Both the position numbers and the translations under genes were made by a program. A DNA stretch of 64,000 nt, from positions 23,665,082-23,729,081 of the forward strand of contig CAMZMU010000055.1 in NCBI GenBank assembly GCA_947311845.1, written 5' to 3'. The notes beneath the pieces are model-generated. The model was not told the origin of the DNA and did no database searches. It was given only the letters and a program-made list of their open reading frames with translations. This DNA comes from Poa pratensis. Its lineage: Eukaryota > Streptophyta > Magnoliopsida > Poales > Poaceae. Of this stretch, positions 11,716-23,639 are shown in pieces; position 1 is the first letter of the stretch; the number at the start of each line of letters is the position of its first letter.

Positions 11716-14700
11716 TGTAACAGCCCAACGTGTGAAACCTGAAAACCTGTATAAAATTTTCACTTTTTGCATCATGGCATACATGCATCATGTAGTTGCT
11801 AGGAAATTGTGGAGGTTGGGCACCACCTAAAACAAAATGCCCCAAGTGCTCTAACTAAACTTCCACACAATATGGGCACTCAAGTTTGCAAATACAAATC
11901 CTTGTCATCTTATATTGTCAAGGATGTTCCAAGAGTAGTAATGTTTTGGACTTGATGGATCTCAATTAGGAGCAACATTTTCAAATTGGGCAAAATGCCC
12001 ATTTCCTAACCTATGAACAAAAATGTTGCAAAACTTTTTATTTGGACAAACCAAATTTTGTGGAGCAACTACATGACATGGGGAGGCTCCCCAATTTTTC
12101 TCAGATTTTTCAGATGTGTTTGGATACCCCAATAAGATCCGGGAAGTTGCTGTCCAATTTTGTGCAGAAAAGGACCTAATTGTAAATGCCCGGGGATCTG
12201 TCCGTGATGAATTCAAAGTTCCCAGGGACCCATTTGTAAAACGGTCGTCTTCTCCGTCGCTGTAGCGACCGTGCGAGCAGAGCTCGCACCGCACCCGCTC
12301 CCTGCCTCGCTGCTTGCCGCCGGGGCCCTCCTGCTGTGCCCTAACCGCGAGGGAGAGAGACCCCGAGCCCCTGCCTACCCTATCCATCCCCGTTCCCCTC
12401 CCATTTTCTCTCCGCACGCGGGCCGCCATGGCCGCCGCCCCTGCCGAGCTCGCCGCCGCTAAGTGAGGAGCTCCCGAGCGAATCCCGCACCACCACTAGC
12501 TCCGCCTCGCCGTGCTGCTCCTCTTCACCGCAGGAATCGACCGGGGAGACTGCACATTGCCGCCGCCGTCCTCGTTTCCCTCCGCCACCGTCGCCGTCGC
12601 CGCGGGCGAATCCCGCCGCTCCCGTCCGTCCCCGTCGTCACCGAGCACGTGTACCAGCTCCTGGTGAGCACGCCAACCACCCCATGCCCTTTTCCCTCCC
12701 CCTCTCGCCCTGGGTCGTCGTAGCCTCGCTGTGGCCGTCGCAACGTCGCCGTTCGCCGTTCCCGTTGCGTGCACGTACGGGTCGTTTTCTTTTTTTTTCT
12801 TCGATCGGAGACTCCGGCCCAACTCCGGGCTCACTCCGGACCCGATACAGAAGCTGCCGTGTTGGGCTGAAATTTTCTGCACCGGAGACTCCGGCCCCTG
12901 AGCCCACTCAGACCAGAGACTCCGGCCCAAACAGAAAAACAACAAACTTTTACTTTTTCCTGGCGGATTAATTTGTCGACCCCTCTCGCCTGCGATTCCC
13001 GCACCCCTCTCTCGCGCAACTCCGGACATCGAACCTCTTCGAATCACACGATCCCTCCCTCTCTCTCGAGTTCGAGGAATCAATTCCTATTATCATCGTT
13101 TATAAATTGTTAAAAGCACATATTTAAACGATCGATAAATGTAATAACTTTTTACCGGTGCAACCGAAAATTGCGAGCGAGGTACCAAAACGCTCGGAAT
13201 AACGATAGCTATCTCGATTCATCATCATCATGCATATTTGCTCACATGCATAACGCTGTACTCCTAGTTGTAACAATGTCATTAAGATAAATATGGGGCG
13301 TTTTCCTCTCCGGTTGACGCAAATATTCGTGCACCCCATTTAATTTGCTCGAATGCTGTTAATAAGTACCGTGCATGTAAAATTGGCATGTCATCATGTA
13401 TTTGCGCATTGCATTGTGAAACATGTGTGGTGATTGATTGTTTTTCCCGTGTGTTGTGCTTCGTTAGATCCTGCAGTCGGGGTTCCACCGCAGTACCCTG
13501 ACGATCCGTACTACCAGCACCCGGATCAAGGCAAGCGTAACCCCCCCTCTGAGCATGTATATCCTAATTTCCGCAAATATTTTCTCCACTATAATATTGC
13601 ATGCGGTTCCAAATGTCAATTTTGTTGGATTAGAGTATCCTATAGTTGCATTATGATTCCGTTGCCAATACCTGTTCCCTCCTATTATCCATAGGTTTGT
13701 ATTGTCGGCCTGAGGTATATAACTATGCAATATGATGCTTAGCCATGCTTAGTTAAACTGTTGCTCGTCCGATGAATATGTGATGTCGGAAGCAGGTGTT
13801 GAGATATGAGATGGTGGTGGAAAATTGTGGTGATGGATATTAAATGCTTAAAGGTGGGGATGAGAGGCCACTGTGGTGATGTGGTGCTTTGTCTCGTTCT
13901 CGCCGCCTAGGTGCGAGTTCTTTACCTCTTGAACTAAGACTGAGCGTGCAACCATGCGTGAGGCCTATGCATTCGCAGTGCAGGAACCCTCACAGACTAA
14001 ATAACTCGAGCGGGGCTAGCCAGGGTCCTCTAGTTCGGGCTTCCATTTGCGCGTGTGTGATGGTGGTATGAACTGAGACGAGGATGATGGCGTTAGGAAA
14101 ATAAGTGGCTGTGGGAGTGGGGGTTAGAGTCCCTCATGTCTTGCAGTCACTGATGATCCTGGAGAGTCCTTAACGAGGGAGAAGTCGATACCGTTCCCAC
14201 CCAGCCGGCTTTCCTCGGAAGAGAGCTAATAGCTAGGCAATGGGTCGGGCGGTACGCGTGGCAAACATTGTACACCCCTGCAGAGTAAATCTTTTCGAAA
14301 AGCCGTGTCCGCGGTTATGGACGACTTGGGAATAGACGATAAGATCATAGAATAACTTTAACGGAATGATTAAAATTGGGTACTAAAGGTACTATTCAGG
14401 ATTAAAAGGTTGACTTCCTCGAGGGTGATTCGGGGGGGTGCCTTGGTGAAACGGGTACAGTGGTTGATGATGGTGGATGTTGAGAAAGGTGATGAAAGAA
14501 AAGAGTTACTTCTTACCCCTTTTTCAAAAGCTTCTATTTAGTCGATGCCATGTGTCTTGTTTCTTTAAATAAAATCAGCTTTATGCAAAACAGACATATG
14601 ACCATAGAAAGCTAATCATCGAGCTAGTAGCTCTAAATAATCTTGCAGAGTTCGTCGAACTCAACCTTGTTTAATTTGTTTCAGAGGAGGACTTCACCGA

Positions 14701-15173
14701 CCTCGAAGGTGGGTTCTTTGTGGACATCGACGAGTAGTCTGGGGTTCCCAGGCAGCAGCTTGGGACATCTCGGGACAGCTGGCGCTGGATGCTTATTTGT
14801 AGGCCTCTTAGGCCATAATTCTGGATCTTGTTGTTTAGAACAACCTATTTCGCTTCCGCTTGTTGTAATGTTGGGTCAGTGACCTCTGATTGTCATTTGC
14901 TATCTTTCTCTGTATAAGAGTTGAACTATATGTTTTGTGTCGTAGAGTCTGTGATGGTGCCAGTTGTTCCACAAGTCTTGATCTCTCTATTATGCATTGA
15001 TAGTTGTGCCTGCGTTAGGGCATCATTCGGGGCGTTGTGTTGCCAATGATCCATTCTGAGCAACACCTGCCAAAGGTTTTGGCCGGGGATTGGTAAACCC
15101 GTAACCTCCGTTTGTATCGCCTAACCGGTGACACACAGCATCTCTTGCATAGCAGTCGGGTCGGGGCGCCACA
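11716..15173 (+). mobile_element. Nested element in the 5' LTR, probably a solo LTR
   Basis: The 3' LTR reads uninterrupted through 'ggggctagtcttgcgaaggt' (near 21897). The 5' LTR at the same place contains 3458 extra bases flanked by TAGTC (11711-11715) and TAGTC (15174-15178), a perfect 5-bp target duplication. The insert begins TGTAACAGCCC and ends GGGGCGCCACA, i.e. TG...CA with the same style of ends as its host LTR. No primer site, polypurine tract or second repeat copy is inside, so it is best explained as a solo LTR left after recombination between two LTRs of a gypsy-like element. It contains no convincing gene. Confidence 0.85.
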
Positions 15174-16356
15174 TAGTCTTGCGAAGGTTCCGGAGCTAGG
15201 CGTCGCTCATGGGTCGGGGACGTGCCGGATTCACTTCTGCATAAGGCATATAGTTATGTTGGTGGCTATATAGGGAGTGTCTTGATGGCGTGAATGGTTG
15301 AGTGAGTGTATCAGACCGTCTTAAGGACGTGATCCTAAAGTACCGGTTGTTAATGATCCACTTAGATAAGTGAAGTATTGCAACCTCTCGAGAGTGTAAA
15401 TCTGGATGTCTAGCCTCGTTCCAAGGTTATGGAACAACAGTTCAGTGTCGGTCACACTATTGTCTTTGTCGAGTCAGGAGGTTAAACATAAGTTCTATTT
15501 GAAAGAAAGATGAACAACCTGATTTCACTAAATGAACAATAAGTTGATGCAGGGAATGTTACTTGAGATGTGATTGTGAACCAAGTTTAGGGATGGCGGT
15601 GTGATGCGTTGGGAAGCCTATAGTTAGGCCAGAGCCCACATCAACCGTGCGTGCCCAGAGTGAAATGATGAGGCCAGTGGGCCTAGCAGTGATCACAGGT
15701 GCTGTTGTGTATTATTTGGTACCAAATGGTACACTCGTTTACTCGTCACAGGTAAGCCCTTGGTATGATTGTCGGTGCACGATCCAACCCCACCTGGCTT
15801 GGACTCTGTACTGGTGATACCCCGTTGCTTGCTTATGACATGTTTGGTTGTCAATGCCATGCTACTTTTATGTCATGAATCTAGAGTACAACTTGACATG
15901 TTGTAGAAATTTATTTCCAATATATATCCTGCTGCATGATTGTTGGATTGTTTGTAGTGAGTGGCGATACTTGCTGAGTGCATACAAATGTACTCACGGG
16001 CCTTGTGATTGTGGCCAGATTTTGGCGAGGACTCAATTTCCACCTTAGCAAGGATAAGGAGCAGAAGCGTGCTAGGATCAGTAGCCTAGCCAGATACCTG
16101 TGGAGTGGAGCCGCTCCAAGCCGTTGCCTCATTTATGTCTTCCGCTGCCAGTTAAAACTCTGAGTTGGGCCATGCTTGGCATGATATTTTGTAATGTCTC
16201 GATGGCCTTGTAAACCCTTTTGTAGCACTTTGTGCCTGATTGTGTAATGATATCCGCTATGTTGCATTGTCGTAACGTGCGGCCAGATATCTTGGGCTCG
16301 CGCACGGGGCGACCACCCTTCTGACAAGCTGTGCCAGAAGGGGGTGCCACAGAGCA

Positions 16357-16371
16357 TGGTATCAGAGCACC
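16357..16371 (+). other. Primer-binding site (tRNA-Met type)
   Basis: TGGTATCAGAGCACC starts five bases after the LTR end. The first 12 bases are complementary to the initiator tRNA-Met 3' end as used by most plant LTR elements; the match then degrades. It establishes plus-strand orientation of the element. Confidence 0.8.
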
Positions 16372-16703
16372 AGGCTGGCTGTAGACTACCCTAGCATGGA
16401 AAGCCCAACCTTACTTTTGCCCGACAAGGAGCCCGATGGATTTGACCCATCTCCGCCTAACCGGCATGGCTATTGTTGGTAAATAGTATGGTGCAGCAGG
16501 ACTTGTCCCAATCCTCGAGTGAGGCTCGCCGATTTCTTCCATGAGAAGGAATCGACAGTACCCATTAGTATGAGACCCAAGTCCTGGCTACCTATAAAAT
16601 CCCACCCTCGCTTGCTATCCTTTGCAACCTAACTCTCTTGAAGCAGATCCCGTCAGGAATCTTGCGCTCTCCTCTCTCTCAAGTACCTTAGCTTGATTTG
16701 TAG

Positions 16704-17186
16704 ATGGAACCTACCCTTGTTTTCGAGACCACCGCTGAGTTTCGCCCCGGTTTTCCACCTCTGCTGTGGGAAGCTGCTCGCGACATTCTTGGTTGTGTTT
16801 CTCGTCCGGTGTACCATGTATATCGGTCCAACCTCTCCTCCTGCGTGAGCGGGTATCATGCTGATGTGTATGTCGCCACAAGTGCCTTAGGAAGCGCGGC
16901 GCCATATGTGATTCAAAACCACTTCGTGGATTCCCCTGAGATGGCTCTCCAAGTTGCAGCTTGGAAATGTCTCGCTCGTCTGCGGTACTTTGAATCCATG
17001 ACAGAACCTCCCGCCCCTCGCTTTTTCCCGCCAAGATCCCTTGCAAGTCCCAGCCATCCCATGGTAAGCATTGAAGTGATGCTCAACTCAACCTTGTTCC
17101 ACCTCGAAGCCTACACCACCGCTTTGGAGAGCATTCTTGCCTACCACTTGGAGGAATGCCATTCCAATAGGCAAGCCCTTGCCTGA
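16704..17186 (+). CDS. Sole ORF of the gag-pol-less LTR element (unknown protein, 160 aa)
   Basis: This is the only substantial plus-strand frame between the LTRs, in the place where gag would be, about 350 bp after the primer site. It begins MEPTLVFETTAEFRPGFPPL and has a middle part VYHVYRSNLSSCVSGYHADV followed by VDSPEMALQVAAWKCLARL. It ends in a C-terminal helix (FHLEAYTTALESILAYHLEE). The pattern of strands followed by an 'A..VAA.K.LARL' helix is reminiscent of double-stranded-RNA-binding folds, but that is a weak impression. No CCHC, protease or RT motif is present. The frame is unbroken, unlike nearly all other TE frames here. It may be a degenerate gag-position protein, an accessory protein or a chance ORF. 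Confidence 0.45.
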   Translation: MEPTLVFETTAEFRPGFPPLLWEAARDILGCVSRPVYHVYRSNLSSCVSGYHADVYVATSALGSAAPYVIQNHFVDSPEMALQVAAWKCLARLRYFESMTEPPAPRFFPPRSLASPSHPMVSIEVMLNSTLFHLEAYTTALESILAYHLEECHSNRQALA

Positions 17187-18848
17187 GTCCCGCAGCTGTT
17201 GACAGGAGCCCAGTGGATACCAAGCTTTGCTTAGGACCAAAACCGCAAGATCCAGAAGGCAACAAAGTGGATGCCCAGACCAAGTCCCCACAAAGTGAGG
17301 AGTCCTAAGTTGGTAGGTGAGAGTTTGTGAGGTTGATTGTAACCCCTGTGTTTTCTTGTGCTGCATGTTTGTTCTGTCTGCAGTTAAGTTGTGGTTAGGT
17401 TAGCCCTGTGTAAAACTTGATGTTCTGATTTCCTTGTTAACCACTTGGTTGACATGTGACGGAATACCATGTCCTTTTCTTCAGTTGAAAAGTTTTGAAG
17501 AAATGACAGATCACATAAAAGCAGAAGTGGTATATGTGAACCCAGACACATATGCACGCCTGCAAAATTAATGCAAACTTTGAATGATATTATTTTCTAG
17601 TATGAGAATTATTTTGTGTGTGTTGCACAAGTTTAACTATTAAGTTGAAGTATTTAATGAGACACTGTAACCACGGTGTCCCGCTCACTTAATGTTGGCT
17701 CGTGCATAGGTTTGAAAAAACTCATACATGTATCGCCGCAAGGTTCCTCACCCAATATGAACCTTGTGACAACCCATGTTAAAATAAGGGCCCAAGCCAT
17801 CCACGACGACTTTCCCTCACAAGCTTTAGTTGCTTGTTTAGTGTCCCATCATCGCTGGAGCACAAAAGGATTTTCGTGGGGTGTTTTGTTAGCCGTTGTG
17901 TGTTTGCTTATCCGGTATGGTTGAAATGATTATGCCATACTGCTGCAACTGTTTGTTTTGGGCCATAAAAATGCAGGACTATTTTTCTAAAATGATATTT
18001 TTCTCAGAATAAAAATTCTGCTGTCTATATGCTTGTATTCCAGCCATGTTATCTTTGCTGCAAGACAAGGAGTATGGCCGGTGGAAAAATTTCAGAAATG
18101 AAGGATGTAAGTTCTACTCCAGCTAGAACTCTACAATTACTTCAGTGCAAGGAGATACCCCGAAAGTTCTTCCCTAGTATCTATGGCATTCCATAGGGAA
18201 AATCTTTGCAAAAACAAATTTTGGGATGTGGCCCTAGCCCTCAAAATCTAGGTGCTTGTGAGCCCATTTTGGGTGGCACAAACATCCTTCTCCAAAAAGA
18301 AACCTTAAAATTTTCAAAATGTATTTATGCATGAAAGTGTGTATATAGCTTTTCTAAAATACAACTCTAGATGAGAGGATGTGAGAGCATATCCCAATCC
18401 TTCTGTTTATAAATTTTTGGGTAATTACTTACCCAAGTTTAACCTCTGTTTTGTTGAATGTTAGCTTGTTTGTAGACATGCTTGTTTGCTTTTGCCATGG
18501 TTGTGTTGTTTATGTGTGCCCTGCCATGCGAATGTTTCAGCAAAAACCTTAGTTTATATTTATATACCGTGGTGGTAGATCCTATCTTGTTTGATTCAGT
18601 GAGCCCCTGCCATGTCATTCTTTTGGGTGCATCTTGTTTGATAAAAATGTGATGCTTGCAACATGTCCGGTTTTGAGAAATACCTTGGTATGCGTGGATT
18701 TCCCCGAGTGTTTTAAACTCTACTATTTTGAAGAAAAGTTTTGAAAAGGTTTTAAGATGTAGGGGTATATTAAAACCATACAGGAAATCTCTTGTTATAA
18801 CTCCGGGAATCTTTATAAGTCTCCGAATCTCGGGACGAGATTCTTTTT

Positions 18849-18860
18849 AAGGAGGGAAGG
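18849..18860 (+). other. Polypurine tract before the 3' LTR
   Basis: AAGGAGGGAAGG ends two bases before the 3' LTR start (TGTAACATCCC). This is the RNase H-resistant primer for plus-strand DNA synthesis and supports the boundary and orientation. Confidence 0.85.
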
Positions 18861-19843
18861 TTTGTAACATCCCAAAAATTCGTCCCTAATTTTAGTGGTG
18901 TTTCCTCACACCTGAAAAACTTTTTCCTTCTATTTCAATTTTTTTGCTTGCTCCCTCGGTGCTTGATGATGCCGTTTGGATTTCCATGCTTAAATAATTC
19001 CAAAGGTTCAACTGAACTACTTTGCCACTACCAAAATCTTCGGCCGATAACCTTTCCTTTGAACCCGAAGACGAAATCCCGAGTCCGTCGAATCCTAGTA
19101 TTCCACCACCGATTCCACCAAATGATCAAAGGTGATGTCTCCCTTCGCCAATCCCCTTTGAGTTTCTCCAAGAGCCATGATGGAACCAACTCAAGAGCAT
19201 GCTCAAACCAGCCACTTCACCATCGATACCCACCTCATTTTGGCCCATGTTTTTCCTTAGCCATTTGGGAGACATATCACCCCTACCACCGGTTATTTTG
19301 ACCAACACTGAGATACACCAATTAAGCCCTCCCCCACTTGTTAATGCAAAGATATTGCAAGAACCACCTCACCTACTTCCCTGGTTACTCAAATGACCAC
19401 TCGCCCATCCGTTTGACCCCCAGAACCTCCTGTCAACCGCAACGCGAAATTGATCGTGTTGTAGGACGTTTTGAACACCTAGGCCAAAATCCCACCCATA
19501 TGCCTCCACAAATTGCCCCACTCCATAAAACATACTTATACACCTAAACACAACCGTTGGCAAAGGTTTTGGATTTATTTAATTTTGGAAGTTTCTTGCG
19601 GGCATTTCGTCGAACACCTTTGAAGCTGGTTTTAAAATTTGTTAAACTAACCTAATTGCCTAAACCTTAGTCGGTGCCTAACCTCACTTCCACAGTGCAC
19701 CTCGTGCTGCACTGCTCATCCCTCAGCCGTCCCTATCCGCTCCTCCCCGAGCTCATCCATTCGGGACTAGGGTTGGGTCACCGACGCCCGTGACCGTGGT
19801 TAGATCAACCACGGGTCACCACCCCCCCCTCACCCTCTCCCGG

Positions 19844-19853
19844 CTATAAAAAG
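19844..19853 (+). promoter_or_regulatory. Putative TATA box of the 3' LTR
   Basis: CTATAAAAAG is identical in sequence and relative position to the motif in the 5' LTR (9635-9644). A promoter here could drive readthrough into the downstream CACTA ORF2, which lies on the same strand. Confidence 0.45.
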
Positions 19854-20352
19854 CCCTCCCTGAGGCCACCAGTGCACACCCGGCCCTCACTCTCCCTCCC
19901 CAGACTCTCCCACTCGAAGTTCCACGAAGAAGTGAGGCCGCAGGAGCTCCGCAAAGCCTCCCATGGCTGAAACCCTAGAGCTCGGGTAGCGAGCTCCACG
20001 GTCCACCTCTGCCGTAGGAGGAAGCACCGGCGAGCGCGGTGAAGCGTGCCGGTTCCATTTCCGCCGTCTTCGTAGTCCCCGGGCCACCCCACGGCTGGCG
20101 CTGTCGCCATGCCAAAGGTTGCCGCCATGGACGAGCTAGGCCAAGCTCGACGAGGCTCACGGGAGGCGTCCCGGCCTCCGGCTTCCGCCCCTGCTGGGAG
20201 CGGTGGGGCGCGGCGGGCCGTCCTGGCCGTCGGCGTCCGCCCTGGCCGCCCAGCTGCCAGCGCCATGGCCCTCCCGAGCGACCTGCGTACGTACTGAATG
20301 TACGTACGTGTGTGTCTTGTGTTGGAGCCAGGGAAGAAGAAAGGAGAGAAAA

Positions 20353-20416
20353 AAAGAAGAAGAAGAAGAAGAAGAAGAAGAAGAAGAAGAAGAAGAAGAA
20401 GAAGAAGAAGAAGAAG
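20353..20416 (+). repeat. (AAG)n microsatellite, about 21 units
   Basis: A pure AAG run lies inside the 3' LTR. The equivalent position of the 5' LTR (about 10148-10159) has only about three units, so the tract expanded, or contracted in its partner, after insertion. Confidence 0.95.
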
Positions 20417-23400
20417 AGAAGAGAGAGGCCGACAGGTGGGTCCTGGTCCCACCTGTCAGGTTAAGTGGAGGCGGCTTTCGCGCGGATACGCTTTCCAGCT
20501 GCGAAGACGTATTTCCAGAGAACTACGCAACCAGCCTAGCCCAGTTCGGAAATCAGCCCGTTCTGGTTTTTTTCGGGTGAGCAGCGGATAGCTATCCTTC
20601 GCTCGCTCGTTTCTCTTAAACCGTAACTCTGTTTGAGGTGATTCAAATTTGTAAATTCTTAGTTTGAAAAGCTCTGTCCAGTAGTATCAGTTTTACATTT
20701 TTGTAAAATACTTGTATGCTCAGTACCTTTGTATGCATGCATAGGGTATACCGCGGTACCGGCAGACCGAGACCCTGACCCGTGACGTGTCCGTGACCCT
20801 CCAAGCCAAACGGTGTCGATCTTCGGAGGCAAGCTAACCCCTTGCTATGAGCAGTCCCACAATATTGTTTGTTATTTTCTTATTGCCATGACGAGTGTTT
20901 ATCTTTGTCTGCGTTCGGTATATATTATGTCGGTCTGTTATTGTTGTGTTCAATATGTTACTTCGAATATTTCTCCTGCCATGTTTCATTAATCATCCAT
21001 GTATGCATTAGAATGACGTGTGAATTAAATTGTGCGCCTCGCACTTGCGCGGCTTTGTCGAACCCTCTAAATAAACAACTCTAAAACATGTGTCCCTATG
21101 ATTGTTTGCTTTTTCTTCTTCGCCGAGGTGAGGAGCGGACGAATGTCGTCTTATGATCCTCGGAGTTGGGGGCATTTGCCAAAAGAGTTATTTTCTTCTT
21201 ATCCCTCCGTCAAATATGGTTGGTGTAAGCCACCTGGACTGCGACGCTTGGGAGCTGACTTTCCATTTGGTTCTTTTTGCCAAGATTGCAGACCCATGTC
21301 AGGTTAATCCTCGAGTGGAATGGATGCTTTCTTTCTTATGATAACTTTTCGGTTCATTGTTTGGAGGCTACATGCCTCACCAACTTTGTAATTAATCTGC
21401 GAGGGCGCTGGCTGGAGGAACCGCCACAGTCGTCCGATCAAACCAACTAAGCTATATTTTGTAGTTGATCTGTGGTGGCGCTTGTTGGCGAGATCGCCAC
21501 GATAGTCACCCGGTCGACGCAAACCGACTAAACCATAATTCGTAATTGATATGTAGTGACGCCGGCTGGAGGAACCGCCATAGTCACGCAGTTAATACAA
21601 ACAAACTATTGCTTGAATCATGATGTTGCTAATGTCCTGTTGTTTGATGATTCATAATTATGATATTGTGATTGTTGTGTTGGACTAATCCCCTGTTGTT
21701 TGGACTTGTTATGATGAAACTTAATTAAATGAAACACCCCTCCAAACTTCGATAGGGTCAGTCCATAGTGCCACTAATCTGAACATCGAAAGCACTACCA
21801 CTGTCGCTCATATGGGCGGGCCTAACCTACGTAATCCTATTGAGCCTCCTTTGATGCCACCCTTTTGGCAAGTCTAGTCGGTTACCATAGTTGGTCGGGG
21901 CTAGTCTTGCGAAGGTTCCGGAGCTAGGCGTCGCTCATGGGTTGGGGACGTGCCGGATTCACTTCTGCATAAGGCATATAGTTATGTCGGTGGCTATATA
22001 GGGAGTGTCTTGATGGCGTGAACGGTTGAGTGAGTGTATCAGACCGTCTTAAGGACGTGATCCTAAAGTACCGGTTGTTAATGATCCACTTAGATAAGTG
22101 AAGTATTGCAACCTCTCGAGAGTGTAAATCTGGATGTCTAGCCTCGTTCCAAGGTTATGGAACAATAGTTCAGTGTCGGTCACACTATTGTCTTTGTCGA
22201 GTCAGGAGGTTAAACATAAGTTCTGTTTGAAAGAAAGATGAACAACCTGATTTCACTAAATGAACAATAAGTTGATGCCGGGAATGTTACTTGAGATGTG
22301 ATTGTGAACCAAGTTTAGGGATGGCGGTGTGATGCGTTGGGAAGCCTATAGTTAGGCCAGAGCCCACATCAACCGTGCGTGCCCAGAGTGAAATGATGAG
22401 GCCAGTGGGCCTAGCAGTGATCACAGGTGCTGTTGTGTATTATTTGGTACCAAATGGTACACTCGTTTATTCGTCACAGGTAAGCCCTTGGTATGATTGC
22501 CGGTGCACGATCCAACCCCACCTGGCTTGGACTCTGTACTGGTGATACCCCCGTTGCTTGCTTATGACATGTTTGGTTGTCAATGCCATGCTATTTTTAT
22601 GTCATGAATCTAGAGTACAACTTGACATGTTGTAGAAATTTATTTCCAATATATATCCTGCTGCATGATTGTTGGATTGTTTGTAGTGAGTGGCGATACT
22701 TACTGAGTGCATACAAATGTACTCACGGGCCTTGTGATTGTGGCCAGATTTTGGCGAGGACTCAATTTCCACCTTAGCAAGGATAAGGAGCAGAAGCGTG
22801 CTAGGATCAGTAGCCCAGCCAGATACCTGTGGAGTGGAGCCGCTCAAGCCGTTGCCTCATTTATGTCTTCCGCTGCCAGTTAAAACTCTGAGTTGGGCCA
22901 TGCTTGGCATGATATTTTGTAATGCCTCGATGGCCTTGTAAACCCTTTTGTAGCACTTTGTGTCTGATTGTGTAATGATATCCGCTATGTTGCATTGTCG
23001 TAACGTGCGGCCAGATATCTTGGGCTGGCGCACGGGGCGACCGCCCTTCTGACAAGCTGTGCCAGAAGGGGGTGCCACATACCTCCAACAGAAAAAGAAA
23101 AAGAAAACAGGAAAAGAAACTAGGAAAAAAAATTAAAAAGCCTTTAGTCGTGGTTCGTGCGCAAATTTCTAGACAATAAATAGATAATTATTACAAATGT
23201 TGTTAAGGATGTTTCTAAAATAAATAGATAATTATTACAATTTTTTTACAATTAAATCAATAGATATAAAAGAAATAAGAAAAATATATGATTTTTAGAA
23301 ATACTGAAACATTTAAATTAAATATATATAAAAAATAAACTAGAGCAAAAAAACACTTCAAAAAACATGTAAATCAAACTATAAAAGAAACAGAAAAAGA

Positions 23401-23476
23401 AAAAAAACAATTAAAAAAGCATGTAAATCAAACTATAAAAGAAACAGAAAAAGAAAGCAGAAAAAGAAAAAAAATC

Positions 23477-23633
23477 TTTAGTCGCGGTTCGTGGCTGGAA
23501 CCGCGACTAAAGGGCCGCTGGGCTTCGCGCGCAATATTTCGCGGCCCAGACGGACCTTTAGTCACGGTTCCAGCCACGAACATCGACTAAAGGGTCTTTG
23601 GTCCCGGTTCTTGGCTGGAACAGGGACCAAAGG
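23477..23633 (+). repeat. Three consecutive hairpins of the CACTA subterminal motif
   Basis: Three inverted pairs follow each other: TTTAGTCGCGGTTC with its complement (23477-23513), a CCTTTAGTCACGGTTC unit (about 23557-23593) and TCTTTGGTCCCGGTTC with its complement (about 23594-23633). Each has a loop with GTGGCTG or TTGGCTGG. They resemble the motifs at both ends of the CACTA element but lie inside it, about 0.95 kb upstream of ORF2. They may be internal transposase-binding sites or the relic of a second CACTA end. Confidence 0.7.
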
Positions 23634-23639
23634 TCTCTT

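Larger units (their letters stand above)
9039..16351 (+). repeat. 5' LTR of the gag-pol-less element (contains a nested insertion)
   Basis: Without the nested 3458-bp element and its duplicated TAGTC the LTR is about 3.85 kb. Compared with the 3' LTR it lacks about 0.39 kb (present at roughly 19327-19725), has a tandem doubling of a unit of about 70 bp with 'ttgatctgtggtggcgcttg' (about 11208-11335) where the 3' LTR has one, and has only three GAA units at 10150 where the 3' LTR has about 21. In the first 450 aligned bases I count roughly a dozen substitutions, so the insertion is old but not ancient. Confidence 0.9.
9039..23079 (+). mobile_element. LTR retrotransposon without gag-pol (LARD-like) inserted in the CACTA
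   Basis: Two long direct repeats (9039-16351 and 18863-23079), both starting TGTAACA and ending GGGGGTGCCACA, enclose only 2.5 kb. A tRNA-Met-type primer site follows the first, and a polypurine tract precedes the second. Flanking 5-mers are TGCCT (9034-9038) and TACCT (23080-23084), a target duplication with one mismatch. No gag, protease, RT or integrase is encoded, so the element must have been moved by enzymes supplied in trans. The organisation (LTRs near 4 kb, short internal region) is that of large retrotransposon derivatives. I do not assign a family name. Confidence 0.9.
18863..23079 (+). repeat. 3' LTR of the gag-pol-less element
   Basis: The repeat is 4217 bp, TGTAACATCCC...GGGGGTGCCACA. 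It carries a TATA box at 19844-19853 and a perfect GACAGGTGGG/CCCACCTGTC inverted pair just after the GAA microsatellite (about 20430-20457), which is also in the 5' LTR at 10170-10196. Compared with the 5' LTR it keeps about 0.39 kb that the latter lacks. ORFs in it (such as a poly-Leu frame opposite the GAA repeat) are repeat artefacts. Confidence 0.9.

Noticed and set aside
12463..13083. Overlapping frames of 86-195 codons on both strands
   Set aside because: They lie in the GC-rich part of the nested solo LTR; low-complexity Arg/Pro translations, no conserved motif.
19844..20452. 202-codon minus-strand frame in the 3' LTR with a poly-Leu run
   Set aside because: The Leu run is the complement of the AAG microsatellite, and the 5' LTR copy does not preserve the frame.
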